Shown piece by piece: positions 1 to 8,795 of a DNA stretch of 64,000 bases. Positions within the stretch are counted from its first letter, which is position 1, and each line of letters begins with the position of its first letter. Source of the stretch: Arthrobacter sp. 24S4-2 (GTDB taxonomy: Bacteria; Actinomycetota; Actinomycetes; Actinomycetales; Micrococcaceae); contig NZ_CP040018.1 in NCBI RefSeq assembly GCF_005280255.1, positions 434,001-498,000 on the forward strand. Direction: 5' to 3'. Made by a program: the position numbers and the translations under genes. Below the pieces are notes generated by a model. The model ran no database searches. It worked only from the letters and a program-made list of their open reading frames with translations, and was not told the origin of the DNA.

Positions 1-501
1 GATGCCCGCACTATGAGCCAAAGAAATCAGCTCCGCGTAGAAGTCAGGGCGCCCCCCTTCCGGAAGGCTTCCCGAGCCCACAAGTACGCCGGGCGACGGT
101 GCATCCCTATCGCTGAGGCTCTCCCGGACGGCGCTCTTCAGGGCCAGCCACTCGGTAGGCTCCAGCGCACTCCCGTGCTCGTTGAAGATGGAAGTTTGGC
201 CGTTCACGGTGTCCACAAGAGCGATGCTGCGGCGGGTGTCCACCGCTGTGGACACGAGCCTGTGAGGAAGCGCGCTGGCCTGTAGCTCGGCGGCCAATGC
301 TGCGCCGGAGGCGCCTCCGGCTGTGGCGATGGCGAGGACGGGGACGTTCAGCTGATGGGCAACTCTGGCGACGTTGACGCCCTTGCCTCCGGCCCGGACC
401 AGGGGCGCCTCCACGCGGTTACTTCCGCCGATGCTGACGCCCTTGACGGTGTAGGTGACGTCCACCGCGGGGTTGGGAGTAACGGTGATAATGCGCTTCA
501 C
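1..501 (-). CDS. PfkB-family sugar-phosphate kinase (1-phosphofructokinase / tagatose-6-phosphate kinase type), 3' end outside the window
   Basis: Phosphorylates a ketohexose phosphate with ATP. The first 167 residues are visible and begin VKRIITVTPNPAVDVTY, the N-terminal signature of the FruK/LacC branch of the PfkB fold, followed by the substrate-binding GGKGVNVAR loop near residue 40. The catalytic C-terminal GAGD region lies beyond base 1. The GTG start at 501 overlaps the TGA stop of the upstream ROK kinase by 4 bases, so the two are translationally coupled. With the SIS isomerase and the deacetylase upstream, tagatose-6-phosphate is a plausible substrate (inference); fructose-1-phosphate cannot be excluded. 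Confidence 0.85.
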   Translation of the reverse strand, partial: MKRIITVTPNPAVDVTYTVKGVSIGGSNRVEAPLVRAGGKGVNVARVAHQLNVPVLAIATAGGASGAALAAELQASALPHRLVSTAVDTRRSIALVDTVNGQTSIFNEHGSALEPTEWLALKSAVRESLSDRDAPSPGVLVGSGSLPEGGRPDFYAELISLAHSAGI

Positions 502-1460
502 GTGGACATTCCAAGTGGCGCCAGGAGCGCCCGGGCCTTCAGGGCTGCGCCGATAAGCCCGCCGTTCTGGCCTAGCTGTGACTTCACAATCAGAGGGCGC
601 CGTTGGAAGGTCAGTAGCTCATCGACTCTGAGGCGCAGCGGAGCCAGCAGCTCGTCGCCGGCCTCGGACAGCCCGCCGCCGATCACGACGGCTTCGGTGC
701 CGAGAATGTTGACGAATTGGACGATGCTGAAGGCCAAAGCGTTGACGGCATCGGCCCACACCTGCCGGGCGGTCCCGTCCTGTGCCCTGGCCAGTTCCAG
801 GACGGCGCGGGCACCGTGCACCATGTTGCCGCTGAGCTGTGTGTAACGTCGGGCAATGGCGCCGGCGGAGGCCGCGGACTCAAGGATGCAGCTGGCTTGC
901 CCATCTGGGGCAGGCACCAGGGCATGTCCCAGTTCTCCCGCGTAGCCGCCCGCCGTCACGACCCGGCCGTCTGTCAGGACGGCTCCGGCGATCCCGGTGC
1001 CAAGGATCATCACCACGACGTCGCTGAGGCTCCGAGCTGCTCCCAACTGCACCTCGGCATAGCCGGCGGATCCGACGTCGTGCCCGAAAGCAACCGGCAG
1101 CCCCAACCGGCGTTCAGCCTCTACGGCGAACGGATAGTCACGCCAGCCCAGGTTCGCCGACAGGATGCCGATCCCTGCATCAGGGTCCACCAGACCCGGC
1201 ACGACCAATCCGGCCGCTCCTGGCCTCATCTTGGGAAAGTCCCTCGAAAGTTGACTCACCAGATCTTCCACCCGGTCCAGCACAGCTTCGGCAGGGCGGC
1301 TCTTGTCCAGAGGTGTCCTGCTGCGACGCAGTCCCATGATGGCGCCGGACGAATCAATCACGGCGGCCTTCAAATCAGTGCCGCCGACATCGAAGGCAAA
1401 TACAGCCGCAGGTGCCGGCCCGAGGTTTGGGCCGTCAGTTGCGGCCGGTGCGGTGGGCAT
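498..1460 (-). CDS. ROK-family sugar kinase, atypical (no zinc motif)
   Basis: Probable cytoplasmic sugar or amino-sugar kinase of 320 residues. The phosphate-1 loop FAFDVGGTDLKAAV lies near residue 23 and the catalytic GHD motif near residue 125, followed by ILGTGIAGAV and GELGHALVP. The CxCGxxGCxE zinc site typical of ROK proteins is missing: the corresponding stretch reads ASCILESAAS with one Cys. The ATG at 1460 is chosen because AGGA lies just before it and the SIS stop is 10 bases upstream; an open frame runs further but has no homology. Placed between an isomerase and a PfkB kinase, it probably phosphorylates the incoming hexosamine. No helix-turn-helix is present, so it is not a ROK repressor. 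Confidence 0.8.
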   Translation of the reverse strand: MPTAPAATDGPNLGPAPAAVFAFDVGGTDLKAAVIDSSGAIMGLRRSRTPLDKSRPAEAVLDRVEDLVSQLSRDFPKMRPGAAGLVVPGLVDPDAGIGILSANLGWRDYPFAVEAERRLGLPVAFGHDVGSAGYAEVQLGAARSLSDVVVMILGTGIAGAVLTDGRVVTAGGYAGELGHALVPAPDGQASCILESAASAGAIARRYTQLSGNMVHGARAVLELARAQDGTARQVWADAVNALAFSIVQFVNILGTEAVVIGGGLSEAGDELLAPLRLRVDELLTFQRRPLIVKSQLGQNGGLIGAALKARALLAPLGMST

Positions 1461-1470
1461 ACGATCCGTC

Positions 1471-2391
1471 CTAGGGTGCGGCGACGTCGAGGATAACCGA
1501 ACGCGTGAGGTTGCGGGGGCGGTCGGGGTCCAGGCCACGGGCCCTGGCGCGCTCCAGTGCCACCTTGTGCACCCGGGCCAGCTCCGCGAGGGGGTGCCGG
1601 CCGGTGTTGAGATAAAGTGCACCGGTCTTGGCCATGTCATCGTCCAGCCCTTCCGGCTGCTCGCCGAACAGCCAGGTGACTCGTCCTGGCGCGGCAATCG
1701 AGATGGGGCCATGCCGGTACTCCATGGCCGGGTAGGACTCGGTCCAGCCTTGGACGGCTTCGCGCATTTTCAATCCGGCCTCGTGGGCCAAGCCCACAGT
1801 CCAGCCCTGCCCGAGGAACGTGAATTGTTCAGCCTCGACGAGCTCCAGCGGAACCTTATCCGACACTGCGTGGCGGGCTTCTTCAACGGCGCCGGTGAGG
1901 TCCATTCCAAGGCTTGTCAGGAGGTACACCAGCGCAGCCGTAGCGAACCGCGTCTGCACCACAGACTTCTCGTCCGCGTATGGGAGCCCGATCACCGAGT
2001 CCGCAAGCGCCGCAGCCGGTGATTCGACGTCCCCGAGCAGTGCAACGGTCCGCACGTTGCCCTTAAGGGCTGCCAACTGCTCCAGCACTTCGGTGGTGGT
2101 TCCGGAACGCGTGATGGCTACGACTGCGTCGTAATCACGGGCGGCGCTGTTGCTGTTAAGGAAGGCCTCCGACGCCGCAAACGGATCCGTCAGGCCCTTG
2201 CCTGCCCTCTCGCGGGCAGCGGAGTAGCTCTGCGCAATAAACCAGGACGTGCCGCACCCGATCACCGCGACCCGCAGCCCGTCAGCAGGCAGCAAGTGCT
2301 CCTCCCGGGCCTGGGCAATGGCGCGCGTCCAGACGGCTGGCTGGGAGGTGAGTTCATGATCCATGTGCGCACCGAGAATGGCCTCAGTCAT
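1471..2391 (-). CDS. SIS-domain sugar isomerase (AgaS / GlmS-isomerase type)
   Basis: A 306-residue protein made of two SIS folds. VAVIGCGTSWFIAQ near residue 43 and the AITRSGTTTEVLEQ loop near residue 95 are the phosphosugar-binding motifs; a second block has YRHGPISIAAPGRV near residue 225. No glutamine amidotransferase domain is present, so it is not GlmS itself; proteins of this build (AgaS, FrlB) deaminate or isomerise amino-sugar phosphates. It is the first gene of the leftward unit SIS-ROK-PfkB, and the DeoR-type operator at 2493-2527 lies about 100 bases upstream of its ATG. Conversion of galactosamine-6-phosphate to tagatose-6-phosphate is a reasonable inference, not proven. Confidence 0.82.
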   Translation of the reverse strand: MTEAILGAHMDHELTSQPAVWTRAIAQAREEHLLPADGLRVAVIGCGTSWFIAQSYSAARERAGKGLTDPFAASEAFLNSNSAARDYDAVVAITRSGTTTEVLEQLAALKGNVRTVALLGDVESPAAALADSVIGLPYADEKSVVQTRFATAALVYLLTSLGMDLTGAVEEARHAVSDKVPLELVEAEQFTFLGQGWTVGLAHEAGLKMREAVQGWTESYPAMEYRHGPISIAAPGRVTWLFGEQPEGLDDDMAKTGALYLNTGRHPLAELARVHKVALERARARGLDPDRPRNLTRSVILDVAAP

Positions 2392-2405
2392 AGCATCTGC
2401 TCCTT

Positions 2406-2461
2406 TGGTTATGACGGCGCCATGCGTGCCGCGTGGTTATGACGGCGCCATGCGTGCCGCG
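2406..2461. repeat. Perfect 28-bp tandem duplication in the leader of the SIS gene
   Basis: The 28 bases at 2406-2433 recur without a mismatch at 2434-2461. The unit starts TGGTTATGAC and ends GTGCCGCG. It lies between the operator and the SIS start codon, so it lengthens the untranslated leader. It is a recent duplication or an assembly stutter. Confidence 0.9.
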
Positions 2462-2492
2462 GTTCGTCCCCGGACCGACCGATGACGTTTAT

Positions 2493-2527
2493 TGATTGTT
2501 AATCAGTCTAAACAATCACAAACAATC
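2493..2527. promoter_or_regulatory. DeoR-type operator upstream of the amino-sugar operon
   Basis: TGATTGTT (2493-2500) and AACAATCA (2511-2518) form an 8-bp inverted repeat with a 10-base spacer; a further AACAATC follows at 2521-2527. Read on the minus strand this gives direct GATTGTTTGT and GATTGTTTAG repeats, the style of operator bound by DeoR/GlpR/AgaR repressors of sugar operons. It lies about 100 bases before the SIS start. No DeoR gene is in the window. The operator reading is inference from the motif and position. Confidence 0.6.
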
Positions 2528-2961
2528 TTACAAGCGTCACTGGGCCGTTGCGTTCGCAGTCTGAAAACCGCGGCGACGGTGGTTGCCAATTCTCGCCACG
2601 AACAGGTTCCTGCATCGCATGCGCTTATCGCTCTTCGGGGGCTTGAACCGCAGGGGAGGCGGGGCGCCAGGCTAAGAATGTGGCGCCGTTTTCCGGGCAA
2701 GCCCGGAAAGCCCCTTCGCGGGCTCGCTGCGGGACTTCAAGCAGGCAGGTTGGCGGACTCCATGGACGCAGCATGGTTAGCGCGTGTCACAACCAGCGTG
2801 GATCTGCAACGGAAGCTGCGAGCCGTCGCAGACCGGGGTGAAGGTCAAGGCCACCCTCGGTGGAAGAAAGGCCTCTGGATGCCATTGCCTGGTGAGGTCC
2901 GGAACATTACGGGATGGTGGGCAGCGCTAGCCTCGGCAGCGGTATCTGTCGGCACGCGCCT
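2528..2961. other. Intergenic stretch with no recognised gene
   Basis: About 430 bases separate the nagA-like stop from the operator. Open frames exist on both strands but have no recognisable protein character or ribosome site. A GC-rich inverted segment near 2696-2740 (CCGGGCAAGCCCGG core) could terminate nagA transcription; it has no T-run. Nothing else was seen. Confidence 0.4.
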
Positions 2962-4224
2962 TCACAAGGCATCCGTCGCGGGAACCCTCCGAGGAATTCT
3001 TGCGCCGCCCCGCAGGACCGACAGAAGCCCAAAGTCCTCATCCACAACGATAACGTCGGCCCTCATTCCCGCGCGCAGACTGCCGACCTCGGCCCCGAGC
3101 CCGAGAATCTGTGCTGGCACAGAAGTAGCTGACGCGACGGCGTCACCGGGGCTCACGCCTGCCGCAATGGTCTGTCTGACAACGTCTAACAATGTCGCCG
3201 TACCACCGGCGAGCGATCCGGTGCTCCGCAATGTTGCCACGCCGTTGCGGACGGAGACCGGAGACGGGCCCAGGACGTAGTCACCATCGGGCAGCCCTGT
3301 CGCTGCCATCGAATCGGTGACCAGGAGGACGTTCTTCGGCCCAACCAGCTCAAAAACCATCCGCACTGTCTGCGGATCGAGATGTACGCCGTCGCCGATC
3401 AATTCCACGGCCACGGTGCCTGCCCGTGCCAGTCGGAGGCAGGCCGCTACGGGACCCGGGTTCCGGTGGTGCATGGGCGCCATCCCATTGAAAAGGTGTG
3501 TCACCGTGGGGCGGGCCCAAGCTTTATGCTGGCCGGACGATGCCAGCTTTCTGGCTGCGTGTTCCAGCGACGCAGCAGCCGTTTTGGCGTCAGAATCCGA
3601 GTGGCCCAGGGACGGCACCACACCATGCTTTGCCAACATGTCGACCAAATCATCCGCCCCTTCCAACTCCGCAGCGTAAGTCATGGACTTCAGGGCTCCA
3701 GCAGCGGCTCGCAGCAATTCGCCGAGCAGCTCAAGGTCAGGTTCCCGAAGCCACAGCGGGTTTTGCGCGCCGCATCGAGCATGGGACAGGAAGGGTCCTT
3801 CCAAATGAATTCCGGCGACGAGTCCTTCAGCCTCCATGGGCTTCAAAGCAGTTATCGCAGCCAACAAATCCGCGCTTGGAGCCGTGACCAGACTTGCAAG
3901 CAACGTTGTCGTGCCGTGTGCGTGCAGGAAGTCGACTGCTGCCCTGGATCCTGCATCTTCCCCGGCAGGAAAATCACCACCGACTGCTCCATGACAATGC
4001 AGATCGACTAGCCCCGGAATTATGAAACTGCCCGGGGGAACCTCGATCACTTCAGCGCCAAGCAATTCGTCGGTGTTGAGATCACCTCGTGGGCCCGCGT
4101 AGACAATCCGGTCATTACGTACGGCCACTGCCCAATCGGCAAGGACGCTTCCGTCCGTGACTACGGTCCCAAAAAGAAGATAAGCCGCGCTGCTGGTGAC
4201 CTTTACGGGCGCCGAAGTTTGCAT
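2962..4224 (-). CDS. nagA: N-acetylglucosamine-6-phosphate deacetylase family (NagA/AgaA)
   Basis: Removes acetate from an N-acetylhexosamine-6-phosphate, giving the amino-sugar phosphate for the downstream isomerase. The 420 residues match the family length and carry its metal and substrate motifs in order: DLHCHGAVGGDF (HxH), IHLEGPFL with the metal-binding Glu, SLGHSDSD, THLFNGMAPMHHRNPG, ELIGDGVHL and the catalytic Asp in LVTDSMAATGLPDG. It is transcribed in the same direction as SIS-ROK-PfkB but separated by 570 bases and the operator, so it may be a separate unit. GlcNAc versus GalNAc specificity cannot be read from sequence; the PfkB neighbour favours GalNAc (inference). Confidence 0.9.
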   Translation of the reverse strand: MQTSAPVKVTSSAAYLLFGTVVTDGSVLADWAVAVRNDRIVYAGPRGDLNTDELLGAEVIEVPPGSFIIPGLVDLHCHGAVGGDFPAGEDAGSRAAVDFLHAHGTTTLLASLVTAPSADLLAAITALKPMEAEGLVAGIHLEGPFLSHARCGAQNPLWLREPDLELLGELLRAAAGALKSMTYAAELEGADDLVDMLAKHGVVPSLGHSDSDAKTAAASLEHAARKLASSGQHKAWARPTVTHLFNGMAPMHHRNPGPVAACLRLARAGTVAVELIGDGVHLDPQTVRMVFELVGPKNVLLVTDSMAATGLPDGDYVLGPSPVSVRNGVATLRSTGSLAGGTATLLDVVRQTIAAGVSPGDAVASATSVPAQILGLGAEVGSLRAGMRADVIVVDEDFGLLSVLRGGARIPRRVPATDAL

Positions 4225-4376
4225 ACTTTGATCCTAGACACTCCGGTCGACTCCTCTTGGCACCGCTGGCACTGCTGGCACGGGAGTCGTTGGGGCACGT
4301 GATGCTCGCGGCAGCAGCGGTGGTGTCCCGCTTCCGCCGTGCGTGTGGGGAGTGTGCACCGGAGGGAACTGCTGTG

Positions 4377-5348
4377 CTAACCCAGCAGCGTGTTGACCAG
4401 CCGTGCTGCCACCCTGGCCGTGCGCTGGTCGATGTCGAACTTCGGGTTCAGCTCGGCGACGTCCAGATGCAGCAGTTTTCCGCTGGCAGCCACCTGCCGG
4501 CAGACGGCGCTGATCACCGGCAGCGGCACGCCGTAGGCCGCCGGAGCGCTGACCCCCGGCGCCACCGCGGCGGGCAGCACATCCAGGTCGATGGTCAGGT
4601 AGAGGACGTCCACGGTGTCCAGGAAATCGGCCACGAAGTTCCGGGTGGCCTCCGCCGAGCAGTCCTCGTCGAGAAGGTATTTCGCCCCCAGCCGTTTGGC
4701 GGTGTTGAACAGCGTGCGGGTGTTGTTGGGCTCGGAAATCCCGACGACGGCGTAGTTCAGCTTGCGCTCGGCGGCCTCCTCCGCGCGGGCCATCTGCAGG
4801 AACGGCGTGCCCGAGGACGGCTCGGGAGCGTCGCGAAGGTCGAAGTGCGCGTCCAGGTTCAGCACGCCCAGGCGCCTGCCGTCCCGCACGGCTGCCGAAC
4901 CGGCCACGCCGAGGTAACTGGCGAACGCTGTTTCGTGGCCGCCGCCCAGCACCACGGTGAGGTTGCCGGCGTCGAGCATTTCAGATATTGCCAGCCCGGC
5001 ACGGACCTGGCCGGCCTCCAGCGCATTGTCCCTGACAGTGACGTCGCCGGCGTCGAACACCTCGCGGGGGAGGTGGAAGGCGAGCGGCGCAAGGGCGGCG
5101 CGGATGGCGGCGGGGGCCGCGGCGGCACCCACGCGGCCCTTGTTGCGGAGCACTCCGGCGTCGCTGCTGAAACCGAGGACGACGGCGGGACGCGTGCGGG
5201 GCGATGCGTCTTCGGGCTGGAGGGCAGCGGGCTCGTGGCGGTACGGCTTGATGGCCTGCCACCAGCGGCGGTGCTCGGCGCTGTCGCCGTCGAACCTGCC
5301 CGTCCAGGTCAGCGGCGGGATATCGACAGTGAGGGCTGTGTGAGGCAT
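4377..5348 (-). CDS. hutG: Formimidoylglutamase (histidine degradation), arginase fold
   Basis: Hydrolyses N-formimidoyl-glutamate to glutamate and formamide, the last step of the hut pathway. At 323 residues it has the ureohydrolase manganese motifs: GGGHETAF, NLDAHFDLRD (DAHxD type) and TIDLDVLPAAVAPGVSAPA near residue 225, with the ending LHLDVAELNPKFDIDQRTAR. The VLGFSSDAGVLRNKGRVGA stretch is typical of HutG rather than agmatinase. No other hut gene is in the window. It converges with nothing obvious; the AzgA permease follows upstream on the same strand, 100 bases away. Confidence 0.88.
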   Translation of the reverse strand: MPHTALTVDIPPLTWTGRFDGDSAEHRRWWQAIKPYRHEPAALQPEDASPRTRPAVVLGFSSDAGVLRNKGRVGAAAAPAAIRAALAPLAFHLPREVFDAGDVTVRDNALEAGQVRAGLAISEMLDAGNLTVVLGGGHETAFASYLGVAGSAAVRDGRRLGVLNLDAHFDLRDAPEPSSGTPFLQMARAEEAAERKLNYAVVGISEPNNTRTLFNTAKRLGAKYLLDEDCSAEATRNFVADFLDTVDVLYLTIDLDVLPAAVAPGVSAPAAYGVPLPVISAVCRQVAASGKLLHLDVAELNPKFDIDQRTARVAARLVNTLLG

Positions 5349-5447
5349 ATTCCAAGCTCACCGCAGCCGAGCCCCGAAAACCAGCCCCGCCGCCGTCGGG
5401 CTGTCCCGAATCCCGGACACTCGGTTAAGACAGCGGGGGGAGGCCGG

Positions 5448-6890
5448 CTAGAGGACGCCGAGGACCTGTTCGACCGGGCCAATGCCGAAGAACAGGAGGA
5501 ACGCGGCAGCCACGACCCACATAAGCGGGTGGATTTCGCGGGCGCGGCCTTCGAAGGTGCGGATCAGCACATAGGCGATGAACCCCGCGCCCAGGCCGTT
5601 GGCGATGGAGTACGTGAACGGCATCAGGCTGAAGGTAAGGAACGCGGGGAGCGCAATGCCCCAGTCCTGCCAGTCGATCTTGCCCACCTGCGAGACCATC
5701 ATGAAGCCCACCACCACAAGCGCCGGAGCCACGGCCTCGAATGGGACCAGGTTGATCAGCGGCGTGAAGAACATGGCCACCAGGAACAGCAGGCCGGTGA
5801 CGATCGAGGCCAGGCCGGTCCGGGCGCCCTCGCCGATGCCCGCTCCGGATTCCACGAAGATCTGGTTGGAGGAGACGGACGCGCCGCCGCCCACGATCGC
5901 GCCCAGCGCGTCAACCTGGAGCACCCGGTCCACGTTGGGGATGTTTCCGTCCTTATCCACTGTTCCGGCCTCGTTGGCCAGGCCCACCATGGTGCCCATG
6001 GCATCGAAGAAGATGCTGAGCAGGATCACGAAGGCCAGCAGGGTGGCTGCCACGAAACCGAGGTGTTCGAACGCGCCGATGGGGTTGGCCTTGCCGATCA
6101 GGGACAGGTCAGGCGCCGCCCATTCGGTGAACTTGGGGGCCACGAGGGACCAGCCCTGCGGGTTGACGTTCTTGCCGTCGAAGCTGGGCCCGATTTGGAG
6201 GGTGAATTCCAGGATCACGGACAGGACGGTGGAAGCGATGATGCCGATCAGGATGGCACCCTTGACCTTGCGTACCAGGAGCCCGATGGTCAGGATGAGT
6301 CCGAAAACGAACACCAGGGTGGGCCAGCCCAGGAGCTTGCCGTCAAAACCGAGTCCCACCGGAACTGTGGTGCCGGCCGCGTCCGGGATGCGGCGCACAA
6401 AGCCTGCGTTGACCAGGCCGATCAGGGCGATGAACAAGCCGATTCCCACCACGATGGCCGTTTTCAGCCCGTCCGGGACAGCCTTGAACACCGCAGTGCG
6501 GAATCCTGTGAGGACCAGGACCAGCATGGTGATGCCGGAAAGTACCACGAGCCCCATCATGTCCGGCCAGGTCAGGCCCGGATTCGTTGCCACGGTGACG
6601 GCCACGAAGGCGTTCACGCCCAAGCCCGTGGCCATGGCGAACGGGTGCTTGGCCCAGGCGCCCATCAGGATGGTCAGGATGCCCGCCGCAAACGCGGTGG
6701 TGGCCGCGACGGCCGGGAAACCGAGGGTTGCGCCGCTGGAGTCGGCCCCGGAGAGGATCAGGGGATTCAGCACCACGATGTAGCTCATGGCAAAGAACGT
6801 GGCAAAGCCGCCCCGGATCTCGCGGGAGAAGTTTGACCCCCGCTCGGAAATCTTGAAGTACCGGTCCAGTGCAGAGCCCTGCTTAAGCAT
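5448..6890 (-). CDS. NCS2-family purine permease (AzgA type: adenine, guanine, hypoxanthine)
   Basis: Proton-coupled uptake of purine bases across the cytoplasmic membrane. 480 residues with about 12-14 membrane segments; it starts LDRYFKISERGSNFSREIRGG, the hallmark of the AzgA branch, and carries the conserved substrate-site segments FDAMGTMVGLANEAG and GASVSSNQIFVESGAGIGEGARTGL (split here as two parts, near residues 290 and 345). The ATG at 6890 has CGGAGGA ending 4 bases upstream and fits the family N-terminus; an open frame runs 96 bases further without homology. Confidence 0.9.
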   Translation of the reverse strand: MLKQGSALDRYFKISERGSNFSREIRGGFATFFAMSYIVVLNPLILSGADSSGATLGFPAVAATTAFAAGILTILMGAWAKHPFAMATGLGVNAFVAVTVATNPGLTWPDMMGLVVLSGITMLVLVLTGFRTAVFKAVPDGLKTAIVVGIGLFIALIGLVNAGFVRRIPDAAGTTVPVGLGFDGKLLGWPTLVFVFGLILTIGLLVRKVKGAILIGIIASTVLSVILEFTLQIGPSFDGKNVNPQGWSLVAPKFTEWAAPDLSLIGKANPIGAFEHLGFVAATLLAFVILLSIFFDAMGTMVGLANEAGTVDKDGNIPNVDRVLQVDALGAIVGGGASVSSNQIFVESGAGIGEGARTGLASIVTGLLFLVAMFFTPLINLVPFEAVAPALVVVGFMMVSQVGKIDWQDWGIALPAFLTFSLMPFTYSIANGLGAGFIAYVLIRTFEGRAREIHPLMWVVAAAFLLFFGIGPVEQVLGVL

Positions 6891-7003
6891 TAGTCCTCCG
6901 GGGAGAGTGTTGGGGATTACTTGAATCCTAGTAGGTTGCCGGGCCGCGCCCCTGCGATTTCGCCTAGTCTGTAAGGAAGCCAACACACAGGAGTAGTCCC
7001 CCT

Positions 7004-7675
7004 ATGCGTCCCATCCGCCAGCTGCTGAGCGCCCTGTTCGGCGCCCTCTTTATTGCGGCCGCGGTGCTGTTTGCCGCGGCACCCGCCTCAGCCCACGACG
7101 CCGCTGAATCCAGCAGTCCCGCTCAGGGCGCCACCGTGGCCACGCCGCCGGAGAAGGTGTCCGTCACCTTCAACAAGGACCCGCTGGCACTCGGCTCCCA
7201 GATCCAGGTGAAGGATGCGGCAGGCACCAACTGGGCTGACGGTCCCGTGGAAATCGTGGACAACGTCGCCTCGCAGAAACTTCGCGATGGGGCCCCCGCC
7301 GGGGAGTTCACCGTGGTGTGGCGCGTGGTCAGCTCCGATTCGCACCCCATCGAGGGCACCTTCACGTTCACGGCCACGGCCGGTGCGGCGGGTTCGACGG
7401 CGGGCAGCCCGTCAACCGGCAGCCCGACGACGGCGGGCCAGGTCCCGACGGCCGGCACCGCCCAGCCCGGAACCACGACGGCGCCCGAGCCGGCGCCCGA
7501 CGCGTCGGAACCATTCCCCTGGAGCCTGGTGCTGTTCGCCGGGACTGCCGTTGGCATTCTGGTGGCGCTTGGTGTGCTGGCAAAACGCAACCTCAAGTCG
7601 CCGGACGGCGACGCCGATGAGGACACTGGCGGCGACGGGAAGGCCGACGAGGATAAAGCCGGCGACGGGAAGTGA
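7004..7675 (+). CDS. CopC-domain copper-resistance protein, membrane anchored
   Basis: Extracytoplasmic CopC/YobA-like protein of 223 residues. A signal peptide (residues 1-30, ending ASAHD) is followed by the CopC beta-sandwich (about 31-125). The mature protein begins with His, the usual N-terminal copper ligand, and SSDSHPIEGTFTFT carries the second His site. A Ser/Thr/Pro linker (130-165) leads to one membrane segment (about 167-190) and a charged Asp/Glu/Lys tail. No CopD partner is adjacent. The start has AGGAG 10 bases upstream. A role in copper handling is inferred from the domain. Confidence 0.85.
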   Translation: MRPIRQLLSALFGALFIAAAVLFAAAPASAHDAAESSSPAQGATVATPPEKVSVTFNKDPLALGSQIQVKDAAGTNWADGPVEIVDNVASQKLRDGAPAGEFTVVWRVVSSDSHPIEGTFTFTATAGAAGSTAGSPSTGSPTTAGQVPTAGTAQPGTTTAPEPAPDASEPFPWSLVLFAGTAVGILVALGVLAKRNLKSPDGDADEDTGGDGKADEDKAGDGK

Positions 7676-7700
7676 GCCCCGCCCTGGCGGGGCCGCAGCC

Positions 7701-8342
7701 TTACGCCGGCGAGGGCAGGGCGGCGAAGCTTCCGGTGAGTACGGACGGGACGCTGTCCGGGTAGACCTTGGCTGAGATGGCCTGGCCCACTACCTTTGCC
7801 TGGCGGAGCACTTCCTTTGGCGTGGGAGTGATCAGTTCGCCAACGCCCACGAGGTAGATGCCGATGGCGCGCATGGCGGCGGCGAGGTTCTGGCCCAGGG
7901 TCAGTCCAAGGTCCGCGAGCCAGCGGCGCAGCTGGCTGTGCGCGCCGCGGGTCAGGACGATGTGGTGCGCCAGCAGGATGCCGTCCGGGGTGTGGACAGC
8001 CCATTGGTGCATGGATGGTCCGGAGAGTTCCGTGCCCAGCAGGTTCAGCTGCACAGCGCGGGTGTTGTTGCGGATGTCCAGATTGTGGCTGGTGGCGTAA
8101 TTTCGCAGATGCCGGAGGATTTCGTTCCGTTCCTGCATGGTGGCCGAATTCGGGGCATCGCAGCGGGGCAGGGAGACGGTGTTGGGGGACTGGATCCCGC
8201 CCAGGGTTTCGAGCGCGTCCACAGTGATGGAGTCCACGCCCCGCCGCCGGAGCTCGCTGGCAACAGCCAGGCCCGGCAGTCCGGATCCGATGATCACCGT
8301 GGTGGTCTGTTCGGTCCCGCCGCAAATTGGCATGCTCGACAC
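7701..8342 (-). CDS. Short FAD/NAD(P)-binding oxidoreductase-like protein
   Basis: A 213-residue protein with an N-terminal Rossmann dinucleotide motif VIIGSGLPGLAVASELRRRG followed by an acidic strand end. The C-terminal part (IYLVGVGELI then KEVLRQAKVVGQAISAK) resembles the end of flavoprotein monooxygenases and thioredoxin reductases where FAD is capped. It is about half the length of those enzymes, as if the NADPH domain were lost. GTG at 8342 is the start: AGGAGG lies 8 bases upstream, while the ATG at 8333 would be 17 away. Substrate unknown. Confidence 0.65.
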   Translation of the reverse strand: MSSMPICGGTEQTTTVIIGSGLPGLAVASELRRRGVDSITVDALETLGGIQSPNTVSLPRCDAPNSATMQERNEILRHLRNYATSHNLDIRNNTRAVQLNLLGTELSGPSMHQWAVHTPDGILLAHHIVLTRGAHSQLRRWLADLGLTLGQNLAAAMRAIGIYLVGVGELITPTPKEVLRQAKVVGQAISAKVYPDSVPSVLTGSFAALPSPA

Positions 8343-8795
8343 TGCTGGTTCCTCCTCGAATGGTTCACTGTGCAGATCTGGTCCTTCTGCACTTTCCGAA
8401 ACCCCCAAAGTCCGGCCGCATCGCATGAAACCCGGAACTGTGTTCTGAAACACATATCTCAGTTTCGCAACGCCTCGACAATACAGAACTTTTCGGGCTC
8501 TGGATAGCCTTTGCCGGACATTGGCTACCCCAACAATCTCACACCTGTAATTTTGCTCATCGGAGGTGGGATCTCTATGTTTCCGGACTGTAAAAAATGG
8601 GAGCAGAGTCGGTGTCCGGGGTGTTTCCTCGCCGCAGATTTGGCCTGCTTGCCTAGAGTTCGGCAACCGAGAATAGTTATCAGAAAGAGCGGATTTTCAG
8701 CCAGCAGCGGGACCTGGCTCCCGGATCACGCCGGGAGCAGACACTTCTGGCAGAATAGCGGCAACATCAGGCAGTATCGCGAGGAGGCGGACCCC

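Noticed and set aside
4257..6836. An 859-residue open frame on the plus strand
   Set aside because: It lies opposite hutG and the purine permease; its composition (His, Gly, Asp, Glu runs) is the usual shadow of GC-rich coding DNA.
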